This document shows, in pieces, positions 18,019-26,546 of a stretch of 64,000 nucleotides of DNA. Within the stretch, counting starts at the first letter, position 1. Each line of letters opens with the position of its first letter. The DNA is from Paenibacillus paridis (GTDB lineage: Bacteria; Bacillota; Bacilli; Paenibacillales; Paenibacillaceae): contig NZ_VCIX01000092.1 in assembly GCF_006345825.1 (NCBI RefSeq), forward strand, positions 992,001 through 1,056,000, read 5' to 3'. The notes under the pieces were generated by a model. The model was not told the origin of the DNA. It worked only from the letters and a program-made list of their open reading frames with translations, and ran no database searches. A program made the translations under genes and the position numbers.

Positions 18019-19314
18019 GTGACTCCCAGAAAATATGTGCCTTTTTTTGTTGGCATGTTGCTGTTGGCAGCGTTGTTGCTGATCCCCTTTTCCAGAAATA
18101 CGAATCAGGTCAGTATTGGCAAGCCGGACGGAAAAACCAGTGTTCAACCCGTACCTGGCAAGCTCATCGTTGATCAGTCCGCTCCTATTCATGTAAACGT
18201 TTCCTTGCCTGAACCGCAATTTGAGCAGCTCAAGGAATTGAACCGGAATTTTATTATGAAATATCCTCATATTCAAGTGGAGCTTGCCAATGAGCCAGTT
18301 AAGAGCGTGGCCTATGAGTCATGGGAGCTGGAGAGCCAGCAAGGGGAAGGAGCCGATATTTTTCTGCTGGACAGCAGCTGGATCAAGACGTTTGCTGTAC
18401 GAGGATACCTTAAGCCGGTGGACAGTATGATGACCGGCGATATTTTATCCGACCAATTAGCCGGTCTGCTGGAGCCGCTCAAATGGAATGGCTATTTGTG
18501 GGGGGTGCCAAGGGATGTCAATCCCTACGTCATTGTCTGGAGCAAGGTGCTGCTGGAGGAAGCGGGACTTACGGAGCCACCTGCGGATTGGAAGGCTTAT
18601 CAGGACGTTGCAGCGAAAGTGATAACGATCCATCCGGAAGCGAGTATACTCAATTGGAGCCCAGGGGATTTGCGGCAGCAGCTGATATGGTTGAAATCAT
18701 TTCAGCAAGGGTCTTCCCGCTTGCTCAGCATTGTGCCTTTGGATGAATTTCAAATCACGCAGCTGGCATGGCTGCAAACGATGGAGTCGCATATTAGCAA
18801 TCTCTCTATGGAGGTCATTCACCCGCTGAACGCAGCTTTTCAAGATATGCGTTTATTAGCTGCAGTTATGCCTTGGACAAATTATGAGCTTCTAAGCGAA
18901 AGCATACGCAGCAAGCTGACGGTTGACCAAGGCCAGATATCATTTCCTTGGTTAAACGGCCGAAGTTACGCGATTTCATCGAATAGCGAATCGGAAGAAG
19001 AAGCCATCTTATGGATTCAGGAAATGACGGATGCGAATAATCAACAACTACAGTATAACGAAGCTGGGGAGCTGCCAACCAGAGCATCCTTATATTCTTT
19101 GAATAGCTCCATTCAAGTTGATCAGGTACTCGTGCCGCCTGCATGGTGGAAGAAGGTGCTCAATACAAAGCCATCGGAATCTGAATTACTGCCAGCTGAC
19201 CCAAGATGGATCAAGAAATGGCATTTTCGTGAGCAGATGTGGAAGCAGCATTCGGTAGGCTCTACATTCCAATTGACCGCGTATTTGGAATCGCTTTCCT
19301 TAAACGGAGAATAA
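18019..19314 (+). CDS. Extracellular solute-binding protein (family 1), membrane-anchored, orphan
   Basis: A 431-residue protein from the GTG at 18019, which has AAAGGA 8 bp upstream; a TTG at 17953 would extend it by 22 residues. A hydrophobic N-terminal segment (about residues 8-25) is followed by a periplasmic-binding fold: EQLKELNRNFIMKYPHI near the start, then ADIFLLDSSW and PRDVNPYVIVWSK. These features match sugar ABC-transporter binding proteins. No Cys follows the hydrophobic segment, so it lacks a lipobox and would stay anchored by an uncleaved helix or be released. No permease or ATPase genes are nearby, so it may be a signalling or orphan binding protein. Confidence 0.78.
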   Translation: MTPRKYVPFFVGMLLLAALLLIPFSRNTNQVSIGKPDGKTSVQPVPGKLIVDQSAPIHVNVSLPEPQFEQLKELNRNFIMKYPHIQVELANEPVKSVAYESWELESQQGEGADIFLLDSSWIKTFAVRGYLKPVDSMMTGDILSDQLAGLLEPLKWNGYLWGVPRDVNPYVIVWSKVLLEEAGLTEPPADWKAYQDVAAKVITIHPEASILNWSPGDLRQQLIWLKSFQQGSSRLLSIVPLDEFQITQLAWLQTMESHISNLSMEVIHPLNAAFQDMRLLAAVMPWTNYELLSESIRSKLTVDQGQISFPWLNGRSYAISSNSESEEEAILWIQEMTDANNQQLQYNEAGELPTRASLYSLNSSIQVDQVLVPPAWWKKVLNTKPSESELLPADPRWIKKWHFREQMWKQHSVGSTFQLTAYLESLSLNGE

Positions 19315-19353
19315 AGAAGAGCCTAACCACCGCAAGTGGACTAGGCTCTTCTT
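19315..19353. terminator. Bidirectional terminator between convergent genes
   Basis: A long stem (AAGAAGAGCCTAACCAC with GTGGACTAGGCTCTTCTT, one internal mismatch) lies between the solute-binding-protein gene and the minus-strand coiled-coil gene. A-rich and T-rich flanks serve both strands. Confidence 0.8.
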
Positions 19354-19370
19354 TCATAGGGAAGAGAATG

Positions 19371-20471
19371 CTATAGCTTTAGCTGGAGCTTAATGGTAAG
19401 CTCGCCGTCCTTGATCTCGACTGCATTTGCTTTCAGGAATGAAACGATCAGATCGGGATAAAAGCCTAAATCAAACTCTTCTTCAAGCGCTCGGCTAGTC
19501 GTGTCCGGTAGCGAGAATCCATTGAATACAAGTTCGTCGGAATGGAAGAGAATCGCGTTTTTAGGGTCGTTTTCTATCGTATAATGTCCAGTAATCTTTA
19601 TTTCCATATTGTCGCTTTTACCTTGGGCAATGATTTTATCGTCCTTGAACGTAAATGCGAAGTTGTTGAAAATATCGTTTTGCTCGCGCAAAAACGAATT
19701 CAAATCATCCTCAGGCACCCGAATGGTGTAATTAAACCCTTTAATTTCGAGCAGCTGTTTGTTATCCTGTACCCAAGATGGCAAGTTCTTCATGGCCTTC
19801 GAGAGGGCTCGGAAATATTGTTTGACTTCGGTAATGCCCGCGCTTTCCCAATAAGAGGTAAGCTCGTTCATCAAAATACGGATTCGGTCAGCATCTGAAC
19901 GTCCAGAGAGCTGGGCATCGAGCTGTTGTTCGAGCGCAAGTACCCGTTTTTTTTGCGTTTGAAGCTGCTCCTCAATGGCGGTAAGCTCCGCTTGGCGGGT
20001 CTGCAGCTGTTCATAACCTTGCTTGACCTTTCGATATTGCCCAACGTATGTATTCAAGGTATTTTTGTCATGAGTAAGAATAATTTCGGCGTAATCCAGC
20101 ATTTGAAACAGCTCGGATAAGGAATTAAAGGACAATAGCGCTTGAAGTAAAAAATCCCTGTCTCCCATATAATAGGCGCGAAGAACATTTCCCGCTTCTT
20201 CCTGCTTGTCCGATATTTGCTGTTCCTGCAGCAGCAGCTGCTTCTCTGTATCTGTCATGGTAAGCATTAGCTCCTGCTTTTGCGCAGAAATTCGGCTGAT
20301 TTCCTTATCAATTTCCACAACGGATAGGCTTTTTTCAAGCAGTGAATGCATTTCCTCTTCATCGGTTGGCAAGGGCTCAGCCCAGACGGGAAGCCGAATC
20401 AGCAGTAATGCGACCAGAAGCATAGCTGTTGCTGCTGCGGAAATACGATTGCGCTTGGCTGTCCATGTCAA
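19371..20471 (-). CDS. Secreted coiled-coil protein, PcsB N-terminal-domain-like
   Basis: A protein of about 366 residues. A signal-peptide-like segment (AMLLVALLLIRLPVWAEP) is followed by a long heptad-rich coiled coil (about 35-200; EKSLSVVEIDKEISRISAQK is typical) and a beta-rich C-terminal region. The layout recalls the coiled-coil half of PcsB/CwlO-type proteins that FtsEX controls, but no CHAP or NlpC/P60 hydrolase domain is present. TTG at 20471 has AGGAGG at 9-bp spacing; ATG codons at 20477 and 20492 are alternatives. It may be an adaptor for cell-wall hydrolases. The function is not established. Confidence 0.65.
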   Translation of the reverse strand: MTWTAKRNRISAAATAMLLVALLLIRLPVWAEPLPTDEEEMHSLLEKSLSVVEIDKEISRISAQKQELMLTMTDTEKQLLLQEQQISDKQEEAGNVLRAYYMGDRDFLLQALLSFNSLSELFQMLDYAEIILTHDKNTLNTYVGQYRKVKQGYEQLQTRQAELTAIEEQLQTQKKRVLALEQQLDAQLSGRSDADRIRILMNELTSYWESAGITEVKQYFRALSKAMKNLPSWVQDNKQLLEIKGFNYTIRVPEDDLNSFLREQNDIFNNFAFTFKDDKIIAQGKSDNMEIKITGHYTIENDPKNAILFHSDELVFNGFSLPDTTSRALEEEFDLGFYPDLIVSFLKANAVEIKDGELTIKLQLKL

Positions 20472-20549
20472 CGGCATCGTCCTCCTCAGCATTCATTTTA
20501 TGCGGCAATCCATTCTATTATATCTTACATTTGGAAAAGGATGAACCTT

Positions 20550-21707
20550 ATGATGAAGGAAAATGCTCTTGCAGCCGCATTAACGATAAAGATATCCGCT
20601 TCCCCTTTGAGCGGCTGGCATATCAATACGGCTGGAAGTCATAGAACGGTGCCATGCATCACGTTTCGTGACTTCATGGAAGCCTGTTTGTACGATGCGC
20701 AATTGGGCTATTATCGTTCAGGCCCAGTTCGAGTAGGCAAGGAAGGTGATTTTTACACGAGCTCAGCCATTGGAAACGTGCTTGCGCAGGTGCTTGCTAA
20801 ATTCGCGCTGGACTATGCGCAGGAAATAGGAGAACCGCTGGGCTTCGTTGAATGGGGAGCCGGAACGGGAAGACTCTCAGCGCAAATTGCAGAAGCTGGT
20901 TGCAAACAAAGCATAGTGTGGGGCCATAAATTTCACAGTATTCTGATTGAGGACCATCCGGGACACCAGAGAGAAGCCATGCAAATGTTTTTGGAGATCG
21001 GAAATCGGTTTGGGGTTCATATGCAAATGTTGTCTTCCGAGGAAGGCTGGAAGTCTGAGTTGCTGCAAAAACCAGCGCTAATTCTTGCAAATGAGCTTTT
21101 GGATGCTTTTCCCGTGCACCGCATTCAAAAGATAAATGGTCAATTGCTGGAGATTGGGGTAGCACATAGTGTAGAAATGGGTTTTTATGAAGTATATATG
21201 CCAGTAACCGATGACCGAATTGAGGGATGGCTCATTCGCGATGGCATGGAGCTGAGCGAAGGACAGCAAACCGAGATTCATGCCGATGCTTCATCGTTTT
21301 TAAAAAAGCTGGGGACAGTTGTGAAGAGGGGGAGGCTCGTCCTCATAGATTATGGGCATGAATCCGCCGAATATGCAGCCAAGCACCGGATGATGGGAAC
21401 GCTTATGTGCTACTATCGGCACCAAGCGGGTGGTTCCCCCTATAGCCGAATCGGGGAGCAGGATATCACTTCGCATGTTCCCTTTACATTCATAAAGCAT
21501 GAAGCGGAGGAGAGCGGCTGGCAGGTGAGCAGCTATGCTACCCAAAAACAATTTTTGATCGAGCATGGTGTACTGGAGCTTCTGCAAAATCATAACAGCT
21601 TCGACCCGTTTAGCGAGGCGGCGCGGGCTAACCGTGCCATTAGGCAGCTATTGCTTAGTGATCAAATGAGCGAATCGTTTAAAGTGATGGTACTGGATAA
21701 AAAGTAG
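20550..21707 (+). CDS. SAM-dependent methyltransferase of the MidA/NDUFAF7 (DUF185) family
   Basis: A 385-residue protein. ITFRDFMEACLYDAQLGYY at the N-terminus and the SAM-binding EWGAGTGRLSAQI are the MidA/NDUFAF7 signatures. The later LVLIDYGH and MGTLMCYY segments also match the family, whose human member methylates an arginine of a complex I subunit. ATG at 20550 is preferred (AAAAGG 9 bp upstream); ATG at 20541 directly abuts that site. It is divergent from the coiled-coil gene with about 78 bp between starts. The bacterial substrate is unknown; protein arginine methylation is inferred from eukaryotic relatives. Confidence 0.85.
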   Translation: MMKENALAAALTIKISASPLSGWHINTAGSHRTVPCITFRDFMEACLYDAQLGYYRSGPVRVGKEGDFYTSSAIGNVLAQVLAKFALDYAQEIGEPLGFVEWGAGTGRLSAQIAEAGCKQSIVWGHKFHSILIEDHPGHQREAMQMFLEIGNRFGVHMQMLSSEEGWKSELLQKPALILANELLDAFPVHRIQKINGQLLEIGVAHSVEMGFYEVYMPVTDDRIEGWLIRDGMELSEGQQTEIHADASSFLKKLGTVVKRGRLVLIDYGHESAEYAAKHRMMGTLMCYYRHQAGGSPYSRIGEQDITSHVPFTFIKHEAEESGWQVSSYATQKQFLIEHGVLELLQNHNSFDPFSEAARANRAIRQLLLSDQMSESFKVMVLDKK

Positions 21708-21718
21708 CAGAAATAAAC

Positions 21719-21755
21719 AAAAAGGTACCGTCCTGGATAAGGACGGTACCTTTTT
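21719..21755. terminator. Strong terminator after the methyltransferase gene
   Basis: A perfect 15-bp stem (AAAAAGGTACCGTCC / GGACGGTACCTTTTT) with a 7-nt loop, followed by GTTTG. It can work in both directions. Confidence 0.88.
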
Positions 21756-21760
21756 GTTTG

Positions 21761-21856
21761 AAATATAGGAAAGGATATCATTCGCTATCCCTTCATTACA
21801 TTTCTCGGGATGAAACGCGCTGCGCCGCCAAAGGCTGGAGCAGCTGCTTCACCTTG
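21761..21856. repeat. Dispersed intergenic two-hairpin repeat, copy A
   Basis: This stretch of about 96 bp aligns with 47020-47117 at roughly 75-80% identity. It begins with AAATATAGGAAAG and ends with TTCACCTTG. It can fold as two hairpins: GGATA/TATCC around an ATTCG-containing loop, then GCTGC/GCAGC enclosing GCC/GGC. The paired bases differ from copy B in a compensated way. The remaining gap up to 22002 shows no gene. Confidence 0.7.
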
Positions 21857-22002
21857 GTTGTTTAAACCTTGCTTATGTATGCGTGTGACGTATACATTTT
21901 AAGGGAATCGGTGAGCAGGCTGCTTGTCCCGATTAGAGGCAAGTGCTGATCACGTTTCGCTTTGTAGTTTGCTTGCCACGGCGTATTTCTCTGTTGCCTT
22001 GG

Positions 22003-22239
22003 TTAGAAAGGCAAGCCCATCTTGAAGACCGACCAATACGTGAAACCCACGAATGAAATGATCATATATCCCCAGAACATTACAATGTAAGTTCTTTCGG
22101 AGAAATTCAAGTAGCCTAGAAATACGAAAGCTACGGCTTGCGCGAAAAACAATAGCGCAAATTCCGTCATATGGCCTGCAAAAGCCATTAGTCCGATTAC
22201 CAGGGTCCAAAAGCCAAGTACCCGATACATGCGTGCCAT
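22003..22239 (-). CDS. DUF2626 family small membrane protein (YqgY-like)
   Basis: A 78-residue protein with three hydrophobic segments (about 8-25, 28-43 and 52-72). MARMYRVLGFWTL at the start, FVFLGYLNFSERTY in the middle and FVGFTYWSVFKM near the end match my memory of the DUF2626 family of Bacillales. A GGGGGATGT ribosome site precedes the ATG. It stands alone between the dispersed repeat and the divergent rsfA gene. The function is unknown in the family. Confidence 0.8.
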   Translation of the reverse strand: MARMYRVLGFWTLVIGLMAFAGHMTEFALLFFAQAVAFVFLGYLNFSERTYIVMFWGYMIISFVGFTYWSVFKMGLPF

Positions 22240-22516
22240 GATAACATCCCCCTTTCGCTGCGACCCGATTTTCTAATGATCATTATAACGTTTGATGAAA
22301 TAAGTGTAAACTAAAAACCTTGACGAAATCGCAAATTTTTTGTTTAAAGGCCGATAATGCATACTGTGCTTGAATATAGTTTGCTCAAATATAACGGATA
22401 TCATGTATGAGCAAGCGAAAATTTGGTTATACAAATTAGTATCCAATAGATTCTATGAACTCTACCAAGGGCATAGAGATAAAGTAAGCGCCTTTACGTT
22501 AGGAGGTTTTTGTTGC

Positions 22517-23167
22517 ATGACAGCAGTTAGACAAGATGCGTGGAGTCCGGACGACGATCTAATACTCGCCGAGGTTACACTACGCCATATTCGCGAAGGC
22601 AGTACACAGCTTGCAGCATTTGAGGAAGTAGGAGAGAGGATTGGCCGGACGTCCGCAGCCTGTGGATTTCGGTGGAACAGCTGTGTTCGCAAAAGGTACG
22701 AGGATGCCATACAAATCGCTAAGCAGCAGCGTCAGAAACGTAATTATTTAAAGAAACAGACCATTGTCGCTACGCCTCATGTCTCATCGATTGCTGTATT
22801 TGAAACCGATGATCGCGGATTGAGACAAGAAAGCAATTCAATGGAAGAAGGCTTGTCGGTAGATGCTGTTATTCGTTTTCTTAGAGGATGGAAGACGACC
22901 TATCAGGATTTAGCTCGTCAAATCAAATGGTTCGAGAAGGAATTGAAAGAGAAAGACGATGAGCTTTATCGCTTGAGGGATCAGAATGAGAGATTGTCCA
23001 AAGAGGTTAACAATGTTCAGACGGACTACCGCGCAGTAAACGATGATTACAAAACGCTGATCCAGATCATGGATCGTGCACGGAGACTGACGGTACTCAC
23101 AAGCGACGATGAAGCAAAACCGAGATTCAAGATGGACGCGAACGGCAATTTGGAACGTATTGAATAA
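22517..23167 (+). CDS. rsfA: RsfA-family prespore transcriptional regulator
   Basis: A 216-residue protein. The N-terminal third (about 5-65) is a Myb/SANT-like domain: WSPDDDLILAEVTLRHIREG then GRTSAACGFRWNSCVRKRY. A long coiled coil follows (about 120-180). This is the RsfA layout; in B. subtilis RsfA tunes sigma-F-dependent genes in the forespore. ATG at 22517 has AGGAGG 10 bp upstream; upstream in-frame codons lack a ribosome site. As in Bacillus (ylbO region), it lies close to the panE-bshC-mraZ block, which supports the assignment. Confidence 0.88.
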   Translation: MTAVRQDAWSPDDDLILAEVTLRHIREGSTQLAAFEEVGERIGRTSAACGFRWNSCVRKRYEDAIQIAKQQRQKRNYLKKQTIVATPHVSSIAVFETDDRGLRQESNSMEEGLSVDAVIRFLRGWKTTYQDLARQIKWFEKELKEKDDELYRLRDQNERLSKEVNNVQTDYRAVNDDYKTLIQIMDRARRLTVLTSDDEAKPRFKMDANGNLERIE

Positions 23168-23180
23168 GATATACCGATTG

Positions 23181-23225
23181 AAAAAAGAGAGGCAGCCCTT
23201 ATGAAAAGGCCAGCCTCTCTTTTTG
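23181..23225 (+). terminator. Terminator after rsfA
   Basis: AAAAAGAGAGGC pairs with GCCTCTCTTTTT, with an internal CTT/AAG pair in the loop. It is followed by a T-run on the plus strand. Confidence 0.82.
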
Positions 23226-23349
23226 CATGCGTGCATAATATTGCTGAAGGAGCATGACAAGCAGCATATTTAATGGTTGCATTATTTTCGGCACCTTTGA
23301 TACGATAACTGAAAATTGACAACCACTATTGGCTTGCAAGGAGGAACAT

Positions 23350-24336
23350 GTGAGAATCGATGTAGTTGGAGCAGGGGCGATAGGACTTCTCTATGGAGGA
23401 AGGCTGGCTGAAGCTGGCGCCGAAGTGACGGTCTGGACGCGAACCATGGCGCAAGCAGAGATGATTGCAGGTTCAGGCATTCGTCTCCGTGATCTCGGTG
23501 AAAGAAATGAGCGGATCGTTCCGCTCAAAAGCGGCTGGATCGGACAGGCTTCCGCACTTGAAAATGCAGAGACTGCATCCGAACAGGGAGGAGCCTACCG
23601 GTGGATATGGCTGACGGTCAAGCAAACGGACATTAATGATGAGCTTCTGGCAGCCTTAAAAATAATGACGTCAGGCAGTGAGCGAACGGCTGTTGTATGC
23701 TTGCAGAACGGTATCGGCCATCTGGAGAGAATTAAAGAAGAACTTCCAGCCATTCCGCTATTTGCAGCGGTTACAACAGAAGGGGCTAAACGTCTGGATA
23801 TGCGCTCGGTTGACCACACGGGCCGAGGGCAGCTATGGCTAGGCGAATGGAAGGGAGAGCCCCTCTTTCCTGAGGCGTGGCATGATTTGTCACAGCAATT
23901 GTTGATTTCTATGCTGCAAACGGCAGGATTTTCCTCTACACTGTCGAATGAGTTGAATAATCGTATTTTTAATAAATTGCTTATTAATGCCGTTATTAAT
24001 CCGTTGACTGCTATTTTTGATGTGGAAAACGGTGATCTGCCCAATCATCCGACCCGGGAGACGCTGATGCGTTCGCTCTATGCCGAAACGGAGCGGGTGC
24101 TCGTCACAGCAGGCATGAACGCACCCGAGGATGGTTGGCGGCTCATTCTTGATGTGTGCCGGCAAACCAGCCGCAATATTTCCTCCATGCTAAGCGATGT
24201 ACGTGCAGGAAGAATAACAGAAATCGATGCCATCAACGGCGGTGTTGTGAGGCTAGCCAAGAGGCATGGTCTGCAAGCGCCGCTCAACCAAGCAATTGCT
24301 GAACTAGTGCAAGCGCTGCATCCTAAGCAGAAGTAG
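23350..24336 (+). CDS. panE: 2-dehydropantoate 2-reductase family protein (PanE/ApbA)
   Basis: A 328-residue protein with a Rossmann domain first (VVGAGAIGLLYGG at residues about 5-17), a conserved VCLQNGIGH segment and the helical C-terminal domain with KLLINAVINPLTAI, including the catalytic Lys and Asn positions of the family. It would reduce ketopantoate to pantoate with NADPH in coenzyme A synthesis. GTG at 23350 follows AAGGAGG by 5 bp. Its place upstream of bshC and mraZ matches B. subtilis ylbQ. Some ApbA-family proteins act on other 2-ketoacids, so the substrate is slightly uncertain. Confidence 0.87.
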   Translation: MRIDVVGAGAIGLLYGGRLAEAGAEVTVWTRTMAQAEMIAGSGIRLRDLGERNERIVPLKSGWIGQASALENAETASEQGGAYRWIWLTVKQTDINDELLAALKIMTSGSERTAVVCLQNGIGHLERIKEELPAIPLFAAVTTEGAKRLDMRSVDHTGRGQLWLGEWKGEPLFPEAWHDLSQQLLISMLQTAGFSSTLSNELNNRIFNKLLINAVINPLTAIFDVENGDLPNHPTRETLMRSLYAETERVLVTAGMNAPEDGWRLILDVCRQTSRNISSMLSDVRAGRITEIDAINGGVVRLAKRHGLQAPLNQAIAELVQALHPKQK

Positions 24337-24352
24337 GGGGTAATGAAGAAAG

Positions 24353-24736
24353 ATGGAGTTCATCAAGCATTTGTATGCTTATATGGCGGTCCTTCCAATC
24401 ATACCTTTCGCAATCATATTATTTGGTTACGGGGCATACATTCAGGATCGGAAGAAAGCCTTCCGGTTAGCCATGGATATTACAACAGCATTATTGATCG
24501 GCTGCGTAGCGGTGTTGTTTGATGATTTATTCAAAAGCAACTTCGGTCTCTACGGCATCATGCTGTTTATGCTGCTTGGAGGAGGGCTCCTCGGAAACGC
24601 GCAATTTCGCAAGCGGGGAGCGGTTGACGTCAAAAAGGTTTTTCGGACGATATGGCGGCTTAGTTTCTTTACGATGAGCTTGCTGTATATCCTGTTCATG
24701 TTTATCGGGATTGGAAGAATGGTGTTTACTGTCTGA
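24353..24736 (+). CDS. DUF3397-family integral membrane protein
   Basis: A 127-residue protein with four predicted membrane helices (about 8-26, 38-58, 63-82 and 100-125) separated by short charged loops such as YIQDRKKAFR and QFRKRGAVDVKK. The position between panE and bshC and the four-helix layout match what I recall of DUF3397 proteins in Bacillales. It starts 16 bp after panE, so the two are cotranscribed. No function is known. Confidence 0.7.
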   Translation: MEFIKHLYAYMAVLPIIPFAIILFGYGAYIQDRKKAFRLAMDITTALLIGCVAVLFDDLFKSNFGLYGIMLFMLLGGGLLGNAQFRKRGAVDVKKVFRTIWRLSFFTMSLLYILFMFIGIGRMVFTV

Positions 24737-24752
24737 CTCCGCCAAGCGGGCC

Positions 24753-24786
24753 AAACGTCTCTCCTATGCAGAGGCGTTTTTGTTTT
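24753..24786 (+). terminator. Terminator after the DUF3397 gene
   Basis: AAACGTCTCT pairs with AGAGGCGTTT (one G-T pair), followed by TTGTTTT. It separates panE-DUF3397 from bshC. Confidence 0.7.
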
Positions 24787-24814
24787 GACGGACGGCTTCT
24801 CCTTTGTGTACAAT
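24785..24814 (+). promoter_or_regulatory. Sigma-A promoter for bshC
   Basis: TTGACG (24785-24790) and TACAAT (24809-24814) are 18 bp apart, overlapping the T-run of the preceding terminator. Transcription should start near 24821, giving a 64-nt leader that contains the hairpin at 24841-24857. Confidence 0.65.
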
Positions 24815-24840
24815 TATGGAGCTAAGTTTATTTATATTAA

Positions 24841-24857
24841 AGTCGTCGTTGACGACT
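24841..24857. promoter_or_regulatory. Perfect hairpin in the bshC leader
   Basis: AGTCGTC-GTT-GACGACT is a 7-bp perfect inverted repeat with a 3-nt loop, ending 8 bp before the GGGAGG ribosome site. It could be a protein operator or an RNA hairpin that affects translation. No known motif is recognised. Confidence 0.4.
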
Positions 24858-24884
24858 ATAAAGCGGGAGGTTGCAGGCTGCGCT

Positions 24885-26525
24885 ATGAGAGAAGAAAACT
24901 ATGCATTGAAAAGCGCTCAGCCTTTGACAGAGGCTTATATACATCGCACTGATGAACGTGCTGAAGCTTTGTACGGCTATCATGCGGGAGCGAAGCAGGA
25001 TTGGGAAAGACGGTTTAAACGGCTGCAGGAGAGTGCCCATGTGCGGGCAGAGGCAACGGAGGCAGCGAGCGTGCTCCGTGCATACAATGAGAAGGCGGGC
25101 GCAGCTCCTGAGGTGTTTGCATCTATTTCAGCGATTGCGGAAGGAGCGCCTGTCGTGATTGGCGGCCAGCAAGCAGGCTTATGGACCGGACCGCTGCTCG
25201 TCATACATAAAGCGGTATCCATTATTGGTGCTGCAAGATCGGCGAGTGAGCAGCTCGGACAAAAGGTTGTGCCTGTGTTCTGGATTGCGGGTGAGGATCA
25301 TGACTGGGACGAGGCTAACCATGCCTATGTGCTGACGGCAGACCAAGAGCTGCGCAAGCTATCCCTTGCCCGGCCCGAAGGGCCCCGCACGTCGGTCAGC
25401 CGAACGGAAGTAACCGCTGAAGATTGGACACAGTTGCTCTCTGAACTGGAGCAGGCTCTTCCATCCTCTGAATTTAAGCCCGTAATGCTTGAGGAATTGC
25501 GTACAATGTCGGAGAAAGCGCGTTCCTTGTCCGATTTTTTCGCCATGCTGCTTAGCCATTTGTTTGGAAGCCAAGGCCTGGTGCTGCTTGATTCCGATGA
25601 CGAAAGCATTCGCCGCTTGGAGTCGCCTATGTTCAGGCGCATCATTGAGCGAAATGACGACTTGGAGAAGGCTTATGCAGCCTCAGCTGCCAAAGTTAAG
25701 GAGCTTGGTTATCAACTGCAGGCGGACGTAACGCCTGGAAGCGCGAACCTGTTTCTTTTTCAATCATCGAATGGCAATGAAAGAACGCTTCTCCATAAGA
25801 AGGACGGTCGTTACGAGGACCGTAAAGGCCAGGTATCCCTTACTCAGGAAGAGCTGCTTAAGATTGCACAGGATGAGCCTTATCAGCTGAGCAATAATGT
25901 ATTGACCAGGCCGCTCATGCAGGATTATTTGTTTCCGGTTCTGGCAACCGTGCTTGGCCCCGGCGAAATTGCCTATTGGGCGCTGACAGGAGAGGCTTTC
26001 CGTACCCTTGACATGGAAATGCCGATCATTGTTCCGCGCATGTCCTATACTTTAATTGAAGGAATCGTAGCGAAGCATATGGGCAAATATGAGCTTTCCT
26101 TTGCAGATGTGATGGAGCGTTTTGAGGAACGCAAGGCTTCTTGGCTAAAAGAGCAGGACGGATTATCGATTGAACAGCAGTTTGGCGAGGCAAGGGACAC
26201 TTTTGAAGAACTCTACAAGCCGCTGCTTGCGCTCGCTGCATCTGTGCAGCCATCCCTCTCCAAGCTCGGAGATACCAATCTGCAGAAGATCTTGGAGCAG
26301 ATCAATTATATGGGATCCAAGACGGTTGATGCTTTTAATAAGCAGTTCGAAGCTTCCACGCGTCAGCTTGACCGCATTCATCTATCGATTCAGCCGTTAG
26401 GAAAGCCGCAGGAACGCGTAATGAATATGGCGGCCTACTGGAACCGCTATAGCTTGAATTGGCTGGATTCCCTGCTGGAGGCGCCTTATAGCCGAACGGG
26501 CGGTCATGAAATCGTATATTTATAA
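24885..26525 (+). CDS. bshC: Bacillithiol biosynthesis cysteine-adding enzyme BshC
   Basis: A 546-residue protein, near the usual 540. The N-terminal Rossmann-like domain has VVIGGQQAGLWTGP near residues 90-105 and FWIAGEDHDWDE near 130-145. PGEIAYWALTG lies in the centre and a long coiled coil follows (about 410-500). BshC adds cysteine to glucosaminyl-malate in the last step of bacillithiol synthesis in the cytoplasm. The start is taken at ATG 24885, although GGGAGG is 14 bp upstream, which is long; the upstream in-frame ATG at 24804 lies in the promoter. As in Bacillus, it precedes the mraZ cluster, here with two genes between. Confidence 0.9.
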   Translation: MREENYALKSAQPLTEAYIHRTDERAEALYGYHAGAKQDWERRFKRLQESAHVRAEATEAASVLRAYNEKAGAAPEVFASISAIAEGAPVVIGGQQAGLWTGPLLVIHKAVSIIGAARSASEQLGQKVVPVFWIAGEDHDWDEANHAYVLTADQELRKLSLARPEGPRTSVSRTEVTAEDWTQLLSELEQALPSSEFKPVMLEELRTMSEKARSLSDFFAMLLSHLFGSQGLVLLDSDDESIRRLESPMFRRIIERNDDLEKAYAASAAKVKELGYQLQADVTPGSANLFLFQSSNGNERTLLHKKDGRYEDRKGQVSLTQEELLKIAQDEPYQLSNNVLTRPLMQDYLFPVLATVLGPGEIAYWALTGEAFRTLDMEMPIIVPRMSYTLIEGIVAKHMGKYELSFADVMERFEERKASWLKEQDGLSIEQQFGEARDTFEELYKPLLALAASVQPSLSKLGDTNLQKILEQINYMGSKTVDAFNKQFEASTRQLDRIHLSIQPLGKPQERVMNMAAYWNRYSLNWLDSLLEAPYSRTGGHEIVYL

Positions 26526-26546
26526 CATTACAGGAGGTTTTTTACG

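Noticed and set aside
18192..18205. CcpA cre-like TGTAAACGTTTCCT
   Set aside because: It lies within the solute-binding-protein coding region and misses the final consensus base; probably chance.
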